Source: an uncultured Clostridia bacterium
GTDB taxonomy: Bacteria; Bacillota; Clostridia; Oscillospirales; Acutalibacteraceae
Reading direction: 5' to 3'
Length of the DNA: 64,000 nt
Assembly: GCA_947625485.1 (NCBI GenBank)
Contig: CANQOP010000010.1
Coordinates: forward strand, 1 to 64,000
A program made the position numbers and the translations under genes. Each line of letters begins with the position of its first letter. The first letter of the stretch is position 1. A model generated the notes under the pieces. The model was not told where the DNA came from and ran no database searches. It saw nothing but the letters and a program-made list of their open reading frames with translations. Of this stretch, positions 32,393 through 41,896 are shown one piece after another.

Positions 32393-33028
32393 TTGGAAGA
32401 AAAGACAAAAAAAGTATTTACAGTTATTAGAGTGCTTAAAAATGTAGTACTCTCGCTCCTTGTTGCGGCGTTGGCCGGGCTAATAGTCGTGACAATGGTT
32501 ACGAGACTCACGGGAGGTACGCCTTCCGTGTTCGGTTACTCCGTTTTTCGCGTAAGCTCCGGCAGTATGACGCCGCAGCTTGAAATAGGCGATGTAATTT
32601 TAAACAAACAATGTGACCCAATGACGATAGAAAAAGGAGACGTCGTAACTTATAACGGTACAGAGGGTTCCTTGAGCGGAAAAACCGTCACACATAGGGT
32701 TACTAAACCTCCGTATAAGCAGAACGGAGAGTATTATATAGAGACCAAGGGTGATGCTAATCCGAGTGCGGATCCGCCTGTAAATGTGTCGCAGGTCAGC
32801 GGTATTATGATTTCAAAGGTAGATATACTTAGTATACTCTACAGCTTCTTTATAACGCCGTGGGGTCTGATTACGATTGTTTTGCTCATTGTTCTAGCGT
32901 TTTTTAATGAAATAGTCATTTTTGTGAAAACGCTTTTGGGATATAAAGAGGACAAAAAGGAAAGCGTTCAGGACATAATCGAACGCTATCAGAAAGAAAG
33001 CAAAACGGATTCCGAGAAGGACGAATAA
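32393..33028 (+). CDS. Second SipW/ER-type signal peptidase I
   Basis: 211 residues from TTG, 11 bases after the previous stop. An N-terminal helix (about 16-37) is followed by RVSSGSMTP with nucleophile Ser58 and TVTHRV with His101; a second helix lies at about 154-178. Ser-His chemistry again marks the SipW class. It is shorter than the enzyme at 20338 and lacks the acidic tail. It probably serves the group of exported proteins just upstream (25583-32381). Confidence 0.88.
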   Translation: MEEKTKKVFTVIRVLKNVVLSLLVAALAGLIVVTMVTRLTGGTPSVFGYSVFRVSSGSMTPQLEIGDVILNKQCDPMTIEKGDVVTYNGTEGSLSGKTVTHRVTKPPYKQNGEYYIETKGDANPSADPPVNVSQVSGIMISKVDILSILYSFFITPWGLITIVLLIVLAFFNEIVIFVKTLLGYKEDKKESVQDIIERYQKESKTDSEKDE

Positions 33029-33071
33029 AAAGAGCACAGAGCCCCGCAATTTTCTGAAGGGAGGAGTCAAA

Positions 33072-33467
33072 GTGAAAAAACTAATCTGTATTTTAGTTTC
33101 CGCGCTTGCGGTTGTAAGCGTGGTTCTTACGGGTTGTACAGGTACTTACGACAAAACACCTGACCAATTCAGTAAAATCACTTGGACCACTTCAGACTAT
33201 AGCCTCAGGTTTGCTCCCGATAATGACTGTAAAGGCAGATATACCTTTGACGGGAAACCATACGACATTCGACTGGAATTCGGTCCTACGCGTGTTACGG
33301 CGTACGATGCCGATGATGCGGATAAGGTTTTCTTCCAAGCGAGTTGGACGTATGAGGAAGAGGACTATCTCTATATCTATGACATCAAATTCAATACCAA
33401 CGATTATAAATTGTTGAAAGAAAATTTTGTAGAGTTTCTCCGACTGTATCAGGATAAAAAGAACTAA
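33072..33467 (+). CDS. Small lipoprotein, last gene of the fibre operon
   Basis: 131 residues from GTG after GGGAGG. The signal peptide ends in the lipobox LTGC (Cys22), so the protein is lipid-anchored outside the membrane. The remaining 110 residues look like a small beta domain rich in Asp and Tyr. It is followed by a strong terminator. It could anchor or plug the fibre, but there is no recognised domain. Confidence 0.75.
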   Translation: MKKLICILVSALAVVSVVLTGCTGTYDKTPDQFSKITWTTSDYSLRFAPDNDCKGRYTFDGKPYDIRLEFGPTRVTAYDADDADKVFFQASWTYEEEDYLYIYDIKFNTNDYKLLKENFVEFLRLYQDKKN

Positions 33468-33469
33468 GA

Positions 33470-33499
33470 GAGGCTGTCCGATACGGACAGCCTTTTTAA
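33470..33499 (+). terminator. Intrinsic terminator of the fibre operon
   Basis: GGCTGTCCG/CGGACAGCC with an ATA loop, followed by TTTTT. Confidence 0.9.
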
Positions 33500-33723
33500 T
33501 ATTGCCGTTGTTTATTCCGTATTAGCTTGCTAAGTGCAAAATGATACGGGTATATGAAGCCCGAAGCATACTCGAAACCTTTTCAGTCAGTAAAACAAAA
33601 TTAGCAGAATTGACTAACAGAAATAAAAATAAAGAAAAAATAGATAAAAAACGGCAAAAATTTTTGTCAGAAAGCTCAAAAATGGAAGAACACAATTAGA
33701 CAATTTACCGAAAATTCAAAATG
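33500..33723. other. Intergenic region before the giant surface protein
   Basis: AT-rich, A-tract-rich sequence with no open frame I would call. It separates the fibre-operon terminator from the promoter at 33724-33775. Confidence 0.4.
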
Positions 33724-33775
33724 TTGCACAAAATGTAAAAACAATATTGTTGATAGAAATTTTTTATGATAAAAT
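33724..33775 (+). promoter_or_regulatory. Promoter and TTGCACAAAA site of the giant surface protein gene
   Basis: TTGTTG (33747-33752) and an extended -10, TGATAAAAT (TAAAAT 33770-33775), are 17 bases apart. TTGCACAAAAT (33724-33734) sits just upstream, matching the tandem sites in front of 17600. The leader of about 190 bases contains CGGTCAGACGG (33813-33823). Confidence 0.55.
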
Positions 33776-33968
33776 TGAATTGTATAACTATGGGTAGGTG
33801 CGCCCTTTACCGCGGTCAGACGGTTGCATACCTGCAGAAATTCGGAATTGATTGAATTTTTTTAAGAATAAAAAGGTCAGATTTATCGTTTTATCTCTCA
33901 GCAATAAATTATCAATTACCAATTCTCAATTTGAATTTGTCCCGCAAATCCAAAACGGAGGGAAAAGT

Positions 33969-36900
33969 ATGAAAACACAAATTAAACGAATGTCAAAATC
34001 CGCGTTAGCCGTTATCCTGACGATATGTATGTTCATATCCTGTATGATGGTTGGAACCATCGACGCCAACGCCTACAGTATTGGTAGTAATATAAAAGTT
34101 TATTTTATTAATACTAGAGCATGGTCTAATGTATATATGCATTTATGGGGTAATAATTGGAGTCATTACGAAAGAATGGATCTAATATCTAATACTGGCA
34201 TCTACTATAAATCATTTAATGGATACGATTATAATGGGTTTAATTTTACGGCTGATGGTTATGATAATGGTTCAAATGGTACGACCAGTGGACTTTATGA
34301 AGACATTAAGTCTAACAAAGTTTATTGGCCAGATGCGGGGACATCTACCGATTTTAACAAGATGCTCGGTAATGCAAATGTTGTTTCGATGATTGACAAT
34401 AGTGGTTCAGGCACGTACACACAGACAAGTAGTTCAAATTGTGTTGCTAAAGTCAGCGGTTATAAGATTAATAGTGGTTCTACGACGACAACAGCTATCA
34501 CTGCCAGCACAGGGGTTTCCTCTTCTGCGTCAATTAAGCCTGTGTATGCTTCTAATGTAACCTATAATTTTACTGCTTCGGGCGACTATGTGTTTAAGGG
34601 ATATTATACACTTGCCAGTGGTACCGCTTCATCAAGTCTTCCTTCAAATGTTAATACAGCAACAACATACACTACTCAATCGTTGGGCTATGATGGCAAT
34701 GCGAATTTACCTACCGTATATGCATATTTCCAGAAGAAAGAAACGAACTATTATGTAGCAGGCGGCACAGCGCCTATCGGAACATCAACATCTTCTTCTA
34801 GCTGGGGGAGGCAGTTAATGACATCCTCCGGCACCACCTATTATAGAACATATACTAAAGTGCCTGCGGGTACATATGATTTTAAAATTACCAATAGTAG
34901 TAGTGAGAGTGATAATACTAATAAGGAATGGTATGGCGGTTCAAATCTAGATACTGACAAAGTTCAAAAAGGAACAGGATGGGAATTATCTAATGCGGGA
35001 GGCAGCGATAATAATGCTCACTTAGAGTTATCTTCCTCTGATTTTAGTGACTATAATGTTACAATTTATTTAACCTCCAATAAAAAAATTTATGTTTCTG
35101 TTACGGGTGTTACCAAACCCAAGCATAACATTATCTACACCCCAAGTTCTGCGACGTTGGCAAGCGATCATTTCAAATATAATTCGAAACAGACAAGTGC
35201 GTCAGAGGGCGATACCGTAACTTTCTCTATTCAAACAGATACCGATTACGAGCCCTCCGTTACAAAGGATGGCTCAGTGCTCGATTATTCCCAAAAGAGC
35301 GGCAACACATATACTTATACTTTCAAGATGGGAAAGTCCGACGTTAATATTAACGTTGAGGCTAAAAGAGCCGCCGAAATGAAAGATATAAATTACTATG
35401 TTGATATGCACGGTAACAATGTAACTTCAGGCAACGAGCCTGTTATCACTATTACCGATCAGAGCGGAAAATCAACTTTAAGCAGCAAAAAACTTACCAA
35501 GCAGACAAGCGATACCAGCGAATCTGTTTACGGCGGAACAGTTTCAACCCCGTATGTGGAGGGGAATAATTTCTACGTAAAGATAACGTGGAACGGAAAC
35601 GAAAGCGGAATATTTGAAATTAAGGGCGATGATGCTGTCAGCGAAAAGGATCTCTGGTTCGAGGCAATTAACGAACAGTCAACCACTTTTGTCAAAAGAG
35701 AGTCCACCACCAAAAAAGGCGGAGTAGCGACAGGCAAAAAGAGAATTTACCTTAAAAAGCCCTACAATATGGACGAAAAAAGTAAATGGGCTGTAATCGG
35801 CTTGTACAACTGGAGAAACTCTGATAATAAAGATGAGACTGACTGGTTTCATACTAATACAATGACTAATATGGGTCAGGACAGCAGCGGAAACGATTAT
35901 TATTACTACGATATGCCGAGTGAGAGCGACTATATAATTTTCCAGGGTCTTGAGAAAGAAAGTCAGGACCGTCAGGGAGTTCCGCAGACGGAGGATATTC
36001 AGCTGGGACAGAATAATTTATTTGTTCTCTCGACTGACGGAACAACTGCCAAGGCAAGCAGCAGCGGCGTGATTCCGTCCGCCTCAAAATACACAACCTC
36101 CCTGAGAATGAATAAGGGGACTACGGCTAGCATAGCCCTCACAACGGGTAACTACGTAGGAACGTCTGTTGCGTACAGCGTAAAGAGCGGATCCTCAGAT
36201 TATGTTACCGTAGACAATAGCGGTAATGTTACAGCAAGAAAGAGTACGCAAAAATATACCGCAAACAACAAAAAAGCAACTATACAAATAAAAATTAAAG
36301 GCTCCTTTGATAGCTTACTAACAAAGGTAAACAAAGGGCTTGATATTGTAACTATCGAGGTCAGTGTAGAAATTTACGACTCTGCCCAAATAGACGAATT
36401 CAGCCTTATGTCTTACGGCTCTCAGGAGACCAAGGTTAAAATTAAAAATAATACCGGCGGTGAAATTGTAAGTATAGATAAAACCGTGGGAACAGGATAC
36501 AAAAACGGCGCTACGTATAACAACGTGGCTATTGTCACAAGCACTGGCAGCGGAGCTTCGTGTGTATTTACAATAAAATACGCTAAGCCCGAGGACGACT
36601 ACAGTAAGCTCAAAATTACTTTTGAAACGACGTCAAGACCCTTGGAATCCGGTACAGGCGAAAGATACGGTTTTAACAGCTGGCAGAAGAATGGTACAAT
36701 AGAGTCCAAATATACTTCCGACGGTAAAGCGAATACGGCAGTATCTACGGAGCTTTCCAAGAGATTGACCGTCACTCCGAATATGGCTGCGGACGGCTCA
36801 ACCCTCGAGGCGGAATATGTAAGATACTCGTACACGGATTTGCACATCACATATAATTATTATGAGTATCAGACATACAGGGAAGAAGAGGGAGATTGGT

Positions 36901-38207
36901 ACTATTTCTACGATCCCGAGTTTGCATGCCACGAGGACGAAAATGACCCGAATTTTGAAAAAAGTCATATTAAAAAGTCCTATGATGAAGTTGTCGAGGT
37001 TCGAGGCACTGGCAATCTGACTCAAAACCGTACTCAGATAGAGCAGCTGGTTAAAGAAAATATGACGCAGGTCAGCAATAACTATTACAACTATACTCTC
37101 AAAACGATAGGCGAAGCAAAGAAATCGGGCAGCTCAGACTATGAGGTGACGGTAACTGCCCTACTTAACCAGACGCCGAGGACATATAAAGTTACCGTCA
37201 ATCCCTCCGGAACAGGTAAAAGTCCCACAGTAATTGATAAATCGGAGACCGGAGACCCTATTTACTATCAGAGTTACGTTGACATAAGCGCACAAACAGT
37301 TACCGGAACAAATCAAAATCTTGATTGGCGAGCGGTTCCTCAAGAAAAGGGTTCCGCCAATGCCGTAACAAGCAATACTCCGCTCCTCGCGCGCGGACCT
37401 AACTACCGTTTCCGTGTTACTGACAACAGCACAATCACGGTAGAACCGAACACTTCGGAGTCTGGCGAAAACCCGAAAAAGAAATCCACCGTAACTTACA
37501 GCGGAAGGGAGATAACCCACGAAGAGAGTAACGGTACAATGGTAGAAAAGCTGATCCAGAATTTTTATATTGCTCATTTCTTTAGCAAAGATATGATTAA
37601 GAAGGAAGACAAGGACGGTACCATAAAGACGATGGACGACGTCACTTTTGTCGGCGGAGGTGTTGTTTACTACTCGGTTGATAATGACGGAAAACCGCTG
37701 AAAAACACAGTCGTTGACGGCGGTTATGTAGAGAGTGACGGCTTTGCGAATGTGAGCGAGATAACGTCAGTAATTCAGACCGCAATTAATGACAATATGC
37801 CAAAGGATTACACGGGTAAAGAGAATCTCACGAAGATTGCGTACAGCACCGAAATTCCCGCGCAGGTATATAGAGACGCGCAGGGTGTGAGCACAGGTCT
37901 CGTACTGAGATATCTTCCATATGAAACCTTTGTGCAGGGAAAAGACGGCGCGGAGGATTCCTACGTAAGAAATACGAAGGCATACCGATATTCAAACGCC
38001 TTGGGCGCATATCAGTATGTTTATTCCGCAAAGGCGGAGAACAAACCGTCGAACGAAGGTAAAAATATGAGGCTCTACTCATACTATATCTATTCCTACA
38101 CGGACTACGACGAGGACGACAAGGCTATGACGGTATACGACGTTGTTCTTTCCGAACAGCCTGCCGATGCCGAGACGTACTATAATGCGTCAAACAACAT
38201 AAACTAA
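33969..38207 (+). CDS. Giant secreted multi-module surface protein
   Basis: 1412 residues from ATG 33969 after GGAGGG; the frame continues upstream without a site. A normal signal peptide (about 1-36, ending IDANA) implies the general secretion route, not SipW. Modules: a CBM26-like start (about 42-100, IKVYFINTRAWSNVYMHLW), a beta module (about 260-375, YYVAGGTAPIG), an InlB-B-repeat-like module (about 390-470), a module starting KRIYLKKPYNMDEKSKW (about 590), a BIG2-like domain (about 710-790), then about 600 residues of unknown, Tyr- and Thr-rich beta structure. No LPXTG, SLH or dockerin is seen. The first 350 codons after the signal are much more AT-rich than the rest. Position and shared modules link it to the fibre locus. 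Confidence 0.72.
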   Translation: MKTQIKRMSKSALAVILTICMFISCMMVGTIDANAYSIGSNIKVYFINTRAWSNVYMHLWGNNWSHYERMDLISNTGIYYKSFNGYDYNGFNFTADGYDNGSNGTTSGLYEDIKSNKVYWPDAGTSTDFNKMLGNANVVSMIDNSGSGTYTQTSSSNCVAKVSGYKINSGSTTTTAITASTGVSSSASIKPVYASNVTYNFTASGDYVFKGYYTLASGTASSSLPSNVNTATTYTTQSLGYDGNANLPTVYAYFQKKETNYYVAGGTAPIGTSTSSSSWGRQLMTSSGTTYYRTYTKVPAGTYDFKITNSSSESDNTNKEWYGGSNLDTDKVQKGTGWELSNAGGSDNNAHLELSSSDFSDYNVTIYLTSNKKIYVSVTGVTKPKHNIIYTPSSATLASDHFKYNSKQTSASEGDTVTFSIQTDTDYEPSVTKDGSVLDYSQKSGNTYTYTFKMGKSDVNINVEAKRAAEMKDINYYVDMHGNNVTSGNEPVITITDQSGKSTLSSKKLTKQTSDTSESVYGGTVSTPYVEGNNFYVKITWNGNESGIFEIKGDDAVSEKDLWFEAINEQSTTFVKRESTTKKGGVATGKKRIYLKKPYNMDEKSKWAVIGLYNWRNSDNKDETDWFHTNTMTNMGQDSSGNDYYYYDMPSESDYIIFQGLEKESQDRQGVPQTEDIQLGQNNLFVLSTDGTTAKASSSGVIPSASKYTTSLRMNKGTTASIALTTGNYVGTSVAYSVKSGSSDYVTVDNSGNVTARKSTQKYTANNKKATIQIKIKGSFDSLLTKVNKGLDIVTIEVSVEIYDSAQIDEFSLMSYGSQETKVKIKNNTGGEIVSIDKTVGTGYKNGATYNNVAIVTSTGSGASCVFTIKYAKPEDDYSKLKITFETTSRPLESGTGERYGFNSWQKNGTIESKYTSDGKANTAVSTELSKRLTVTPNMAADGSTLEAEYVRYSYTDLHITYNYYEYQTYREEEGDWYYFYDPEFACHEDENDPNFEKSHIKKSYDEVVEVRGTGNLTQNRTQIEQLVKENMTQVSNNYYNYTLKTIGEAKKSGSSDYEVTVTALLNQTPRTYKVTVNPSGTGKSPTVIDKSETGDPIYYQSYVDISAQTVTGTNQNLDWRAVPQEKGSANAVTSNTPLLARGPNYRFRVTDNSTITVEPNTSESGENPKKKSTVTYSGREITHEESNGTMVEKLIQNFYIAHFFSKDMIKKEDKDGTIKTMDDVTFVGGGVVYYSVDNDGKPLKNTVVDGGYVESDGFANVSEITSVIQTAINDNMPKDYTGKENLTKIAYSTEIPAQVYRDAQGVSTGLVLRYLPYETFVQGKDGAEDSYVRNTKAYRYSNALGAYQYVYSAKAENKPSNEGKNMRLYSYYIYSYTDYDEDDKAMTVYDVVLSEQPADAETYYNASNNIN

Positions 38208-38213
38208 ACCCTT

Positions 38214-38246
38214 AGAGCGGGCAGCTTTACGCTGTCCGCTCTTTTG
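38214..38246 (+). terminator. Intrinsic terminator of the giant surface protein gene
   Basis: A 12-base stem (AGAGCGGGCAGC with GCTGTCCGCTCT, one mismatch of G-T type) and TTTAC loop, followed by CTTTTGG. Confidence 0.75.
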
Positions 38247-38332
38247 GTGCGTAAAAACCTTTAATGCTGTCCCGAAACACATAAAGCAGTTTTTGAAAAT
38301 CTTAAAGAGTGAAAATTTAAGCAAACAGAAAA

Positions 38333-38356
38333 GCGTGCGCCGATTAAGCGCACGCC
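38333..38356 (-). terminator. Intrinsic terminator of the two-component operon
   Basis: GCGTGCGC/GCGCACGC with a 7-base loop; on the minus strand it is followed by TTTTCTGTTT. Confidence 0.65.
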
Positions 38357-38369
38357 GTTTTGTATTTCT

Positions 38370-38405
38370 GCTCAGTTTGCTGCTGCGCGGCAACTTATAG
38401 TGAGC
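38370..38405 (+). repeat. REP-like intergenic hairpin
   Basis: GCTCA/TGAGC (38370-38374 and 38401-38405) enclose GTTTGCTGCTGCGCGGCAAC. Related elements starting with a CAG-TTTG or CAG-CTTG core occur at 41773, 57535 and (reversed) 47993. Confidence 0.45.
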
Positions 38406-38482
38406 AAAAGAAGCAAAGTAAGAACAATTTATCGTGAGAATTATTTACAAAAATGCGGTTTAAAAGAGAACTAAGTTAATCT

Positions 38483-40030
38483 TCATTCAAGCGGCTCCGA
38501 AAACTCACATTCAAGCTCAAACCAGAACGTCGAGCCCGACCCAAGCTTGCTTTTTACACCGTATTTTGCTCCGTGAAGGTCAAGTATGTTTTTTACTATA
38601 GACAAACCGAGCCCTGTGCCGATAACGCCGCGCTTGTGCTCTCTGTCGACCTTGTAATATCTGTCCCAGATGTATTCGAGTTTTTCGGGGTCAATTCCAT
38701 CGCCGTGGTCGGTCACCTCAATGCGGACGCGCTTATCGTTTGTTTTTTGAGTGACAACGACAGTCTTGTCGTCGCCGCAGTGGTTAATGGCGTTGTTAAT
38801 GAAGTTGTATACAACCTGCCCGATTTTCACGCGGTCAGCGCTCACATAAGCGTTCTTATCGGCGATAAACTGTATATCGTAGCCTTCTTGCTCCCGAAGC
38901 TTAGTGTAACGTTTGAAAATATCGCGGATTTCATCCGTAAGGCTGAAGTCCTCGCGCTCAATTTCAATCGCGCCCGTCTGCATTTTCGAGAGGTCGAGCA
39001 TATCATTTACGAGACTGGTCAGTCGGTTGGCTTCGTCTATTATAACCTGAATATTTTCGGGGGTGTTCTCGCCCGGAAGGTCGCGTATAACTTCGCCGTA
39101 ACCTGTAATCATTGTGAGAGGGGTGCGAAGGTCGTGTGAGATGTTCGCTATCAGCTCGCGACGGAGATTTTCTGCTTTTTGCAGCTCGCGTCGTGTTACG
39201 TTGAGCGTGTCGGATAGCTCCTGCGCCTCGCGGTAGCCGCTGCTCTTGAACTCAACATCGTAATTCTGGAGGGCAAGCTCCTTAACACCCGAATTAATCT
39301 CGGCCAGCGGTCTTGAAATTCTGCGCGAGACGATACAGGCGAGGACAACCGCAAACACAGTGAATATAATGCTTACGATCAAAAGCTGGACTCTCAAGGT
39401 ACTCGTGACCGAGCTCACGGGTGTGACCAGAGCAGTGATAAGAACGAAACACTCGGTGTCGTCGTCGATGTCGATTATTTCGGCATATATCATATTTTGA
39501 GTGTGTCCGTAATGATTATTAAGGCTGAATTTTTCAATATCGCTGTCAAAGGTGAAGTGTCTGTCGTCGTTTTGCGTAAGGTCGCCGTTAAACAGAACGT
39601 CAAAGCCGAGATTTTCGTCTGATGATATTGAAGTATATTTAGAGCCGTGTTCGCGCGCCAGCCTATAGTAGGCGTACACGTTGCTCATATTTATCTCACG
39701 AAGTCCGAGCGGATTGTTAAATTCGCTCGAGTATTTTTTAGTAAGTATTGCGTTCGAGGAGTCATAAACATAAACGCTCATCTCGTTCTGTCGGGATATA
39801 TTGCTGATTGCGTCTGAGGCGGTAAGGCTTCCGTCCTTTATGCTTCTTGTAATCTCGGAGGCATAACTGCTGATCTGGTGCTGCTTAATGAGCGTGTAGC
39901 AGGTGTCTAGAAACACCGTCTGAAAAATCCACAGAAAGCAGAGCATAATTGCCGAAAAGCCGATGAAATAAATACTCAGCTTGTATCTAAGCGAAAGCTG
40001 CCGCCAGAGTTTTAGCTTAGTTTGCTTCAA
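38483..40030 (-). CDS. Sensor histidine kinase
   Basis: 515 residues. Two membrane helices (about 18-42 and 213-235) flank an extracellular sensor of about 170 residues. A HAMP region (about 236-290), the HisKA box ANISHDLRTPL with His299, an N box (NFINNAINH), and G boxes (DHGDGID, GTGLGLSIV) follow in order. The gene overlaps the upstream response regulator by 14 bases. It is transcribed away from the fibre locus side of the terminators, so it may or may not control it. The signal is unknown. Confidence 0.93.
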   Translation of the reverse strand: MKQTKLKLWRQLSLRYKLSIYFIGFSAIMLCFLWIFQTVFLDTCYTLIKQHQISSYASEITRSIKDGSLTASDAISNISRQNEMSVYVYDSSNAILTKKYSSEFNNPLGLREINMSNVYAYYRLAREHGSKYTSISSDENLGFDVLFNGDLTQNDDRHFTFDSDIEKFSLNNHYGHTQNMIYAEIIDIDDDTECFVLITALVTPVSSVTSTLRVQLLIVSIIFTVFAVVLACIVSRRISRPLAEINSGVKELALQNYDVEFKSSGYREAQELSDTLNVTRRELQKAENLRRELIANISHDLRTPLTMITGYGEVIRDLPGENTPENIQVIIDEANRLTSLVNDMLDLSKMQTGAIEIEREDFSLTDEIRDIFKRYTKLREQEGYDIQFIADKNAYVSADRVKIGQVVYNFINNAINHCGDDKTVVVTQKTNDKRVRIEVTDHGDGIDPEKLEYIWDRYYKVDREHKRGVIGTGLGLSIVKNILDLHGAKYGVKSKLGSGSTFWFELECEFSEPLE

Positions 40031-40691
40031 AACGGTAACCTACCCCCCGAAGTGTGACTATGCATTTACTGTAGTTACCGAGCGACTTTCTTAAAAGCTT
40101 GATGTGTGTGTCGAGAGTGCGCTCGTCGCCGTAGAAGTCGTAGCCCCACACCTCGGAAATGAGCTTTTCGCGGGTTAGGGCAATGTCCTTGTTTTTAACC
40201 ATATAAAAGAATAGCTCGTACTCTTTCGGAGTCATCTCGACGCGGTTGTCATCAATGGTCACGATTCGCGAGGAGAAGTCGACCGACAGTCCCTTGTAGC
40301 TGAACACTTCTTTGCTTATTTCATTCTTTCCTCCCGAGCGTTTGATGACCGCGTTCACGCGCATCATCAGTTCTTTAGGGGAGAAGGGCTTTACTACATA
40401 GTCGTCCGAACCAAGCTCAAAGCCGTGAATTTTATCGTACTCCTCGCCGCGCGCCGAGAGCATAATTACCGGAGTATCCGAGAATTTTCTTATCTCGCGG
40501 CAGGCGGAAAATCCGTCCAGCTCGGGCATCATAACGTCCATAATAATGAGGTCGTATTTATTCTTTCGGCAGATTTTAATAGCCTCCATACCGTCCGCCG
40601 CTTCCTCGACAGTATGACCCTCAAACTCCGCGTACTTGCGGATAAGCTGTCTGATTCTGAATTCGTCGTCAACTACTAATAATTTGCTCAT
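40017..40691 (-). CDS. OmpR/PhoB-family response regulator
   Basis: 224 residues. The receiver domain has the acidic pair Asp8-Asp9, phosphorylation site Asp52 (LIIMDVMMPELDG) and a conserved Lys in VVKPFSPKEL. The C-terminal winged helix ends with TLRGVGYRFEAN. The ATG follows GGAGGTCA. It is the first gene of the operon with the kinase at 38483-40030. Confidence 0.94.
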   Translation of the reverse strand: MSKLLVVDDEFRIRQLIRKYAEFEGHTVEEAADGMEAIKICRKNKYDLIIMDVMMPELDGFSACREIRKFSDTPVIMLSARGEEYDKIHGFELGSDDYVVKPFSPKELMMRVNAVIKRSGGKNEISKEVFSYKGLSVDFSSRIVTIDDNRVEMTPKEYELFFYMVKNKDIALTREKLISEVWGYDFYGDERTLDTHIKLLRKSLGNYSKCIVTLRGVGYRFEAN

Positions 40692-40811
40692 ATTGACCTC
40701 CTCTGACTTTGTAGTTACATTTTACGCTCGTTATGTGACGGTTTTATGTTGTGGGAGCGAAAATCGGTTGATTAAATAATACCATATACTCGCGAAAAAT
40801 TAAAGATAATA

Positions 40812-40840
40812 TTGATTTGTAACGACATTTATTTTATAAT
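40812..40840 (+). promoter_or_regulatory. Promoter of the fumarase operon
   Basis: TTGATT (40812-40817) and TATAAT (40835-40840), 17 bases apart, lie 35 bases before the fumarase alpha start. Confidence 0.65.
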
Positions 40841-40875
40841 TGTTACGTATTTAAATTTTAAAATGGGAGAAAGAT

Positions 40876-41727
40876 ATGGAAATCAGAAGGATTGACGCTT
40901 CAGCCGTTACCGAAACGGTAAGAAAACTGTTTATGGACTGTAACTACTTTATAGGCGACGACGTTATGGGCGCGCTGAAAACCGCGCGGGAAAGAGAGAA
41001 AAGTCCCGTGGGGAAGAGCGTACTCGACCAGATAATCGAAAACGACGAAATTGCGGCGAACGAGCGGATTCCGCTCTGCCAGGATACAGGAATGGCAATA
41101 CTTTTCGTCGAGTACGGGGATAAAGTTGTGATAGAAAACGGCAGCTTTGAGGACGCCGTTCAACAAGGCGTGAGACTAGCCTATGACGAGGGTTACCTAA
41201 GGAAAAGCGTTGTGAGCGACCCCGTTTTTGACCGTGTAAACACGAAGGATAACACACCGGCGATTATTCACACAAAAATTGTTTCAGGGGATAAAATTAA
41301 GATTACCGCGGGCGGCAAGGGCTTCGGCAGCGAGAATATGTCCGCGATAAAGATGTTGACCCCGTCATACGGAGTTGAGGGCGTAAAGGATTTTATCCTT
41401 GATACGGTGCGCGCGGCAGGTCCGAATCCGTGTCCGCCTATCGTGGTCGGCGTAGGAATCGGCGGCACGTTCGAGCGTTGCGCTCAGCTCGCCAAGAAAG
41501 CGACCTTCCGCAGTATCGACAGCGAAAATCCAGACCCGAGATATGCCGAAATGGAACGTGAGCTGCTCGAAAAAATCAATAAAATGGGCTTTGGACCCGC
41601 AGGTCTCGGCGGCACGACAACCGCTATCGGAGTGAATATAGAGACCTCTCCGACTCATATCGCGGGTATGCCTGTCGCGGTCAATATCTGCTGTCACGCG
41701 GCTCGCCATAAGAGTGCAGAGATATGA
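40876..41727 (+). CDS. Fumarate hydratase class I, alpha subunit
   Basis: 283 residues, the usual length of the split alpha subunit. Cluster-binding Cys are in PLCQDTGMA (about 74), GTFERCAQL and NICCHAARH near the C-terminus; [15 protein letters not shown] is a typical family stretch. With the beta subunit it forms an oxygen-sensitive [4Fe-4S] enzyme that interconverts fumarate and malate. The close relative L-tartrate dehydratase has the same architecture, so tartrate is an alternative substrate. The beta gene follows after 169 bases that hold a two-hairpin repeat. Confidence 0.92.
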   Translation: MEIRRIDASAVTETVRKLFMDCNYFIGDDVMGALKTAREREKSPVGKSVLDQIIENDEIAANERIPLCQDTGMAILFVEYGDKVVIENGSFEDAVQQGVRLAYDEGYLRKSVVSDPVFDRVNTKDNTPAIIHTKIVSGDKIKITAGGKGFGSENMSAIKMLTPSYGVEGVKDFILDTVRAAGPNPCPPIVVGVGIGGTFERCAQLAKKATFRSIDSENPDPRYAEMERELLEKINKMGFGPAGLGGTTTAIGVNIETSPTHIAGMPVAVNICCHAARHKSAEI

Positions 41728-41772
41728 AATGAGGTTATAGTGTAAAATCACTCTATAACAATTTATATTATC

Positions 41773-41884
41773 CGCTCAGCTTGCCGCAGGCGGCAAGCGA
41801 TGGCTGAACTTCCATATACGACTTATCCGCCCACAGTAAGGACGTAGGAATTTTCAACCGGGATTTTTAGTGGGCGGAAAGGCT
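41773..41884 (+). repeat. Two-hairpin repeat directly before fumarase beta
   Basis: The first hairpin is GCTTGCCG/CGGCAAGC (41779-41798) with TCAG/CTGA flanks. The second pairs CCGCCCAC (41829-41836) with GTGGGCGG (41872-41879). A closely matching copy lies on the other strand at 47910-48018, directly before rnfC. Conserved blocks are CTTATCCGCCCAC, GTAAGG, GGGATTTT and GTGGGCGGAAAGGCTA. Confidence 0.7.
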
Positions 41885-41896
41885 AAGGAAACACCT

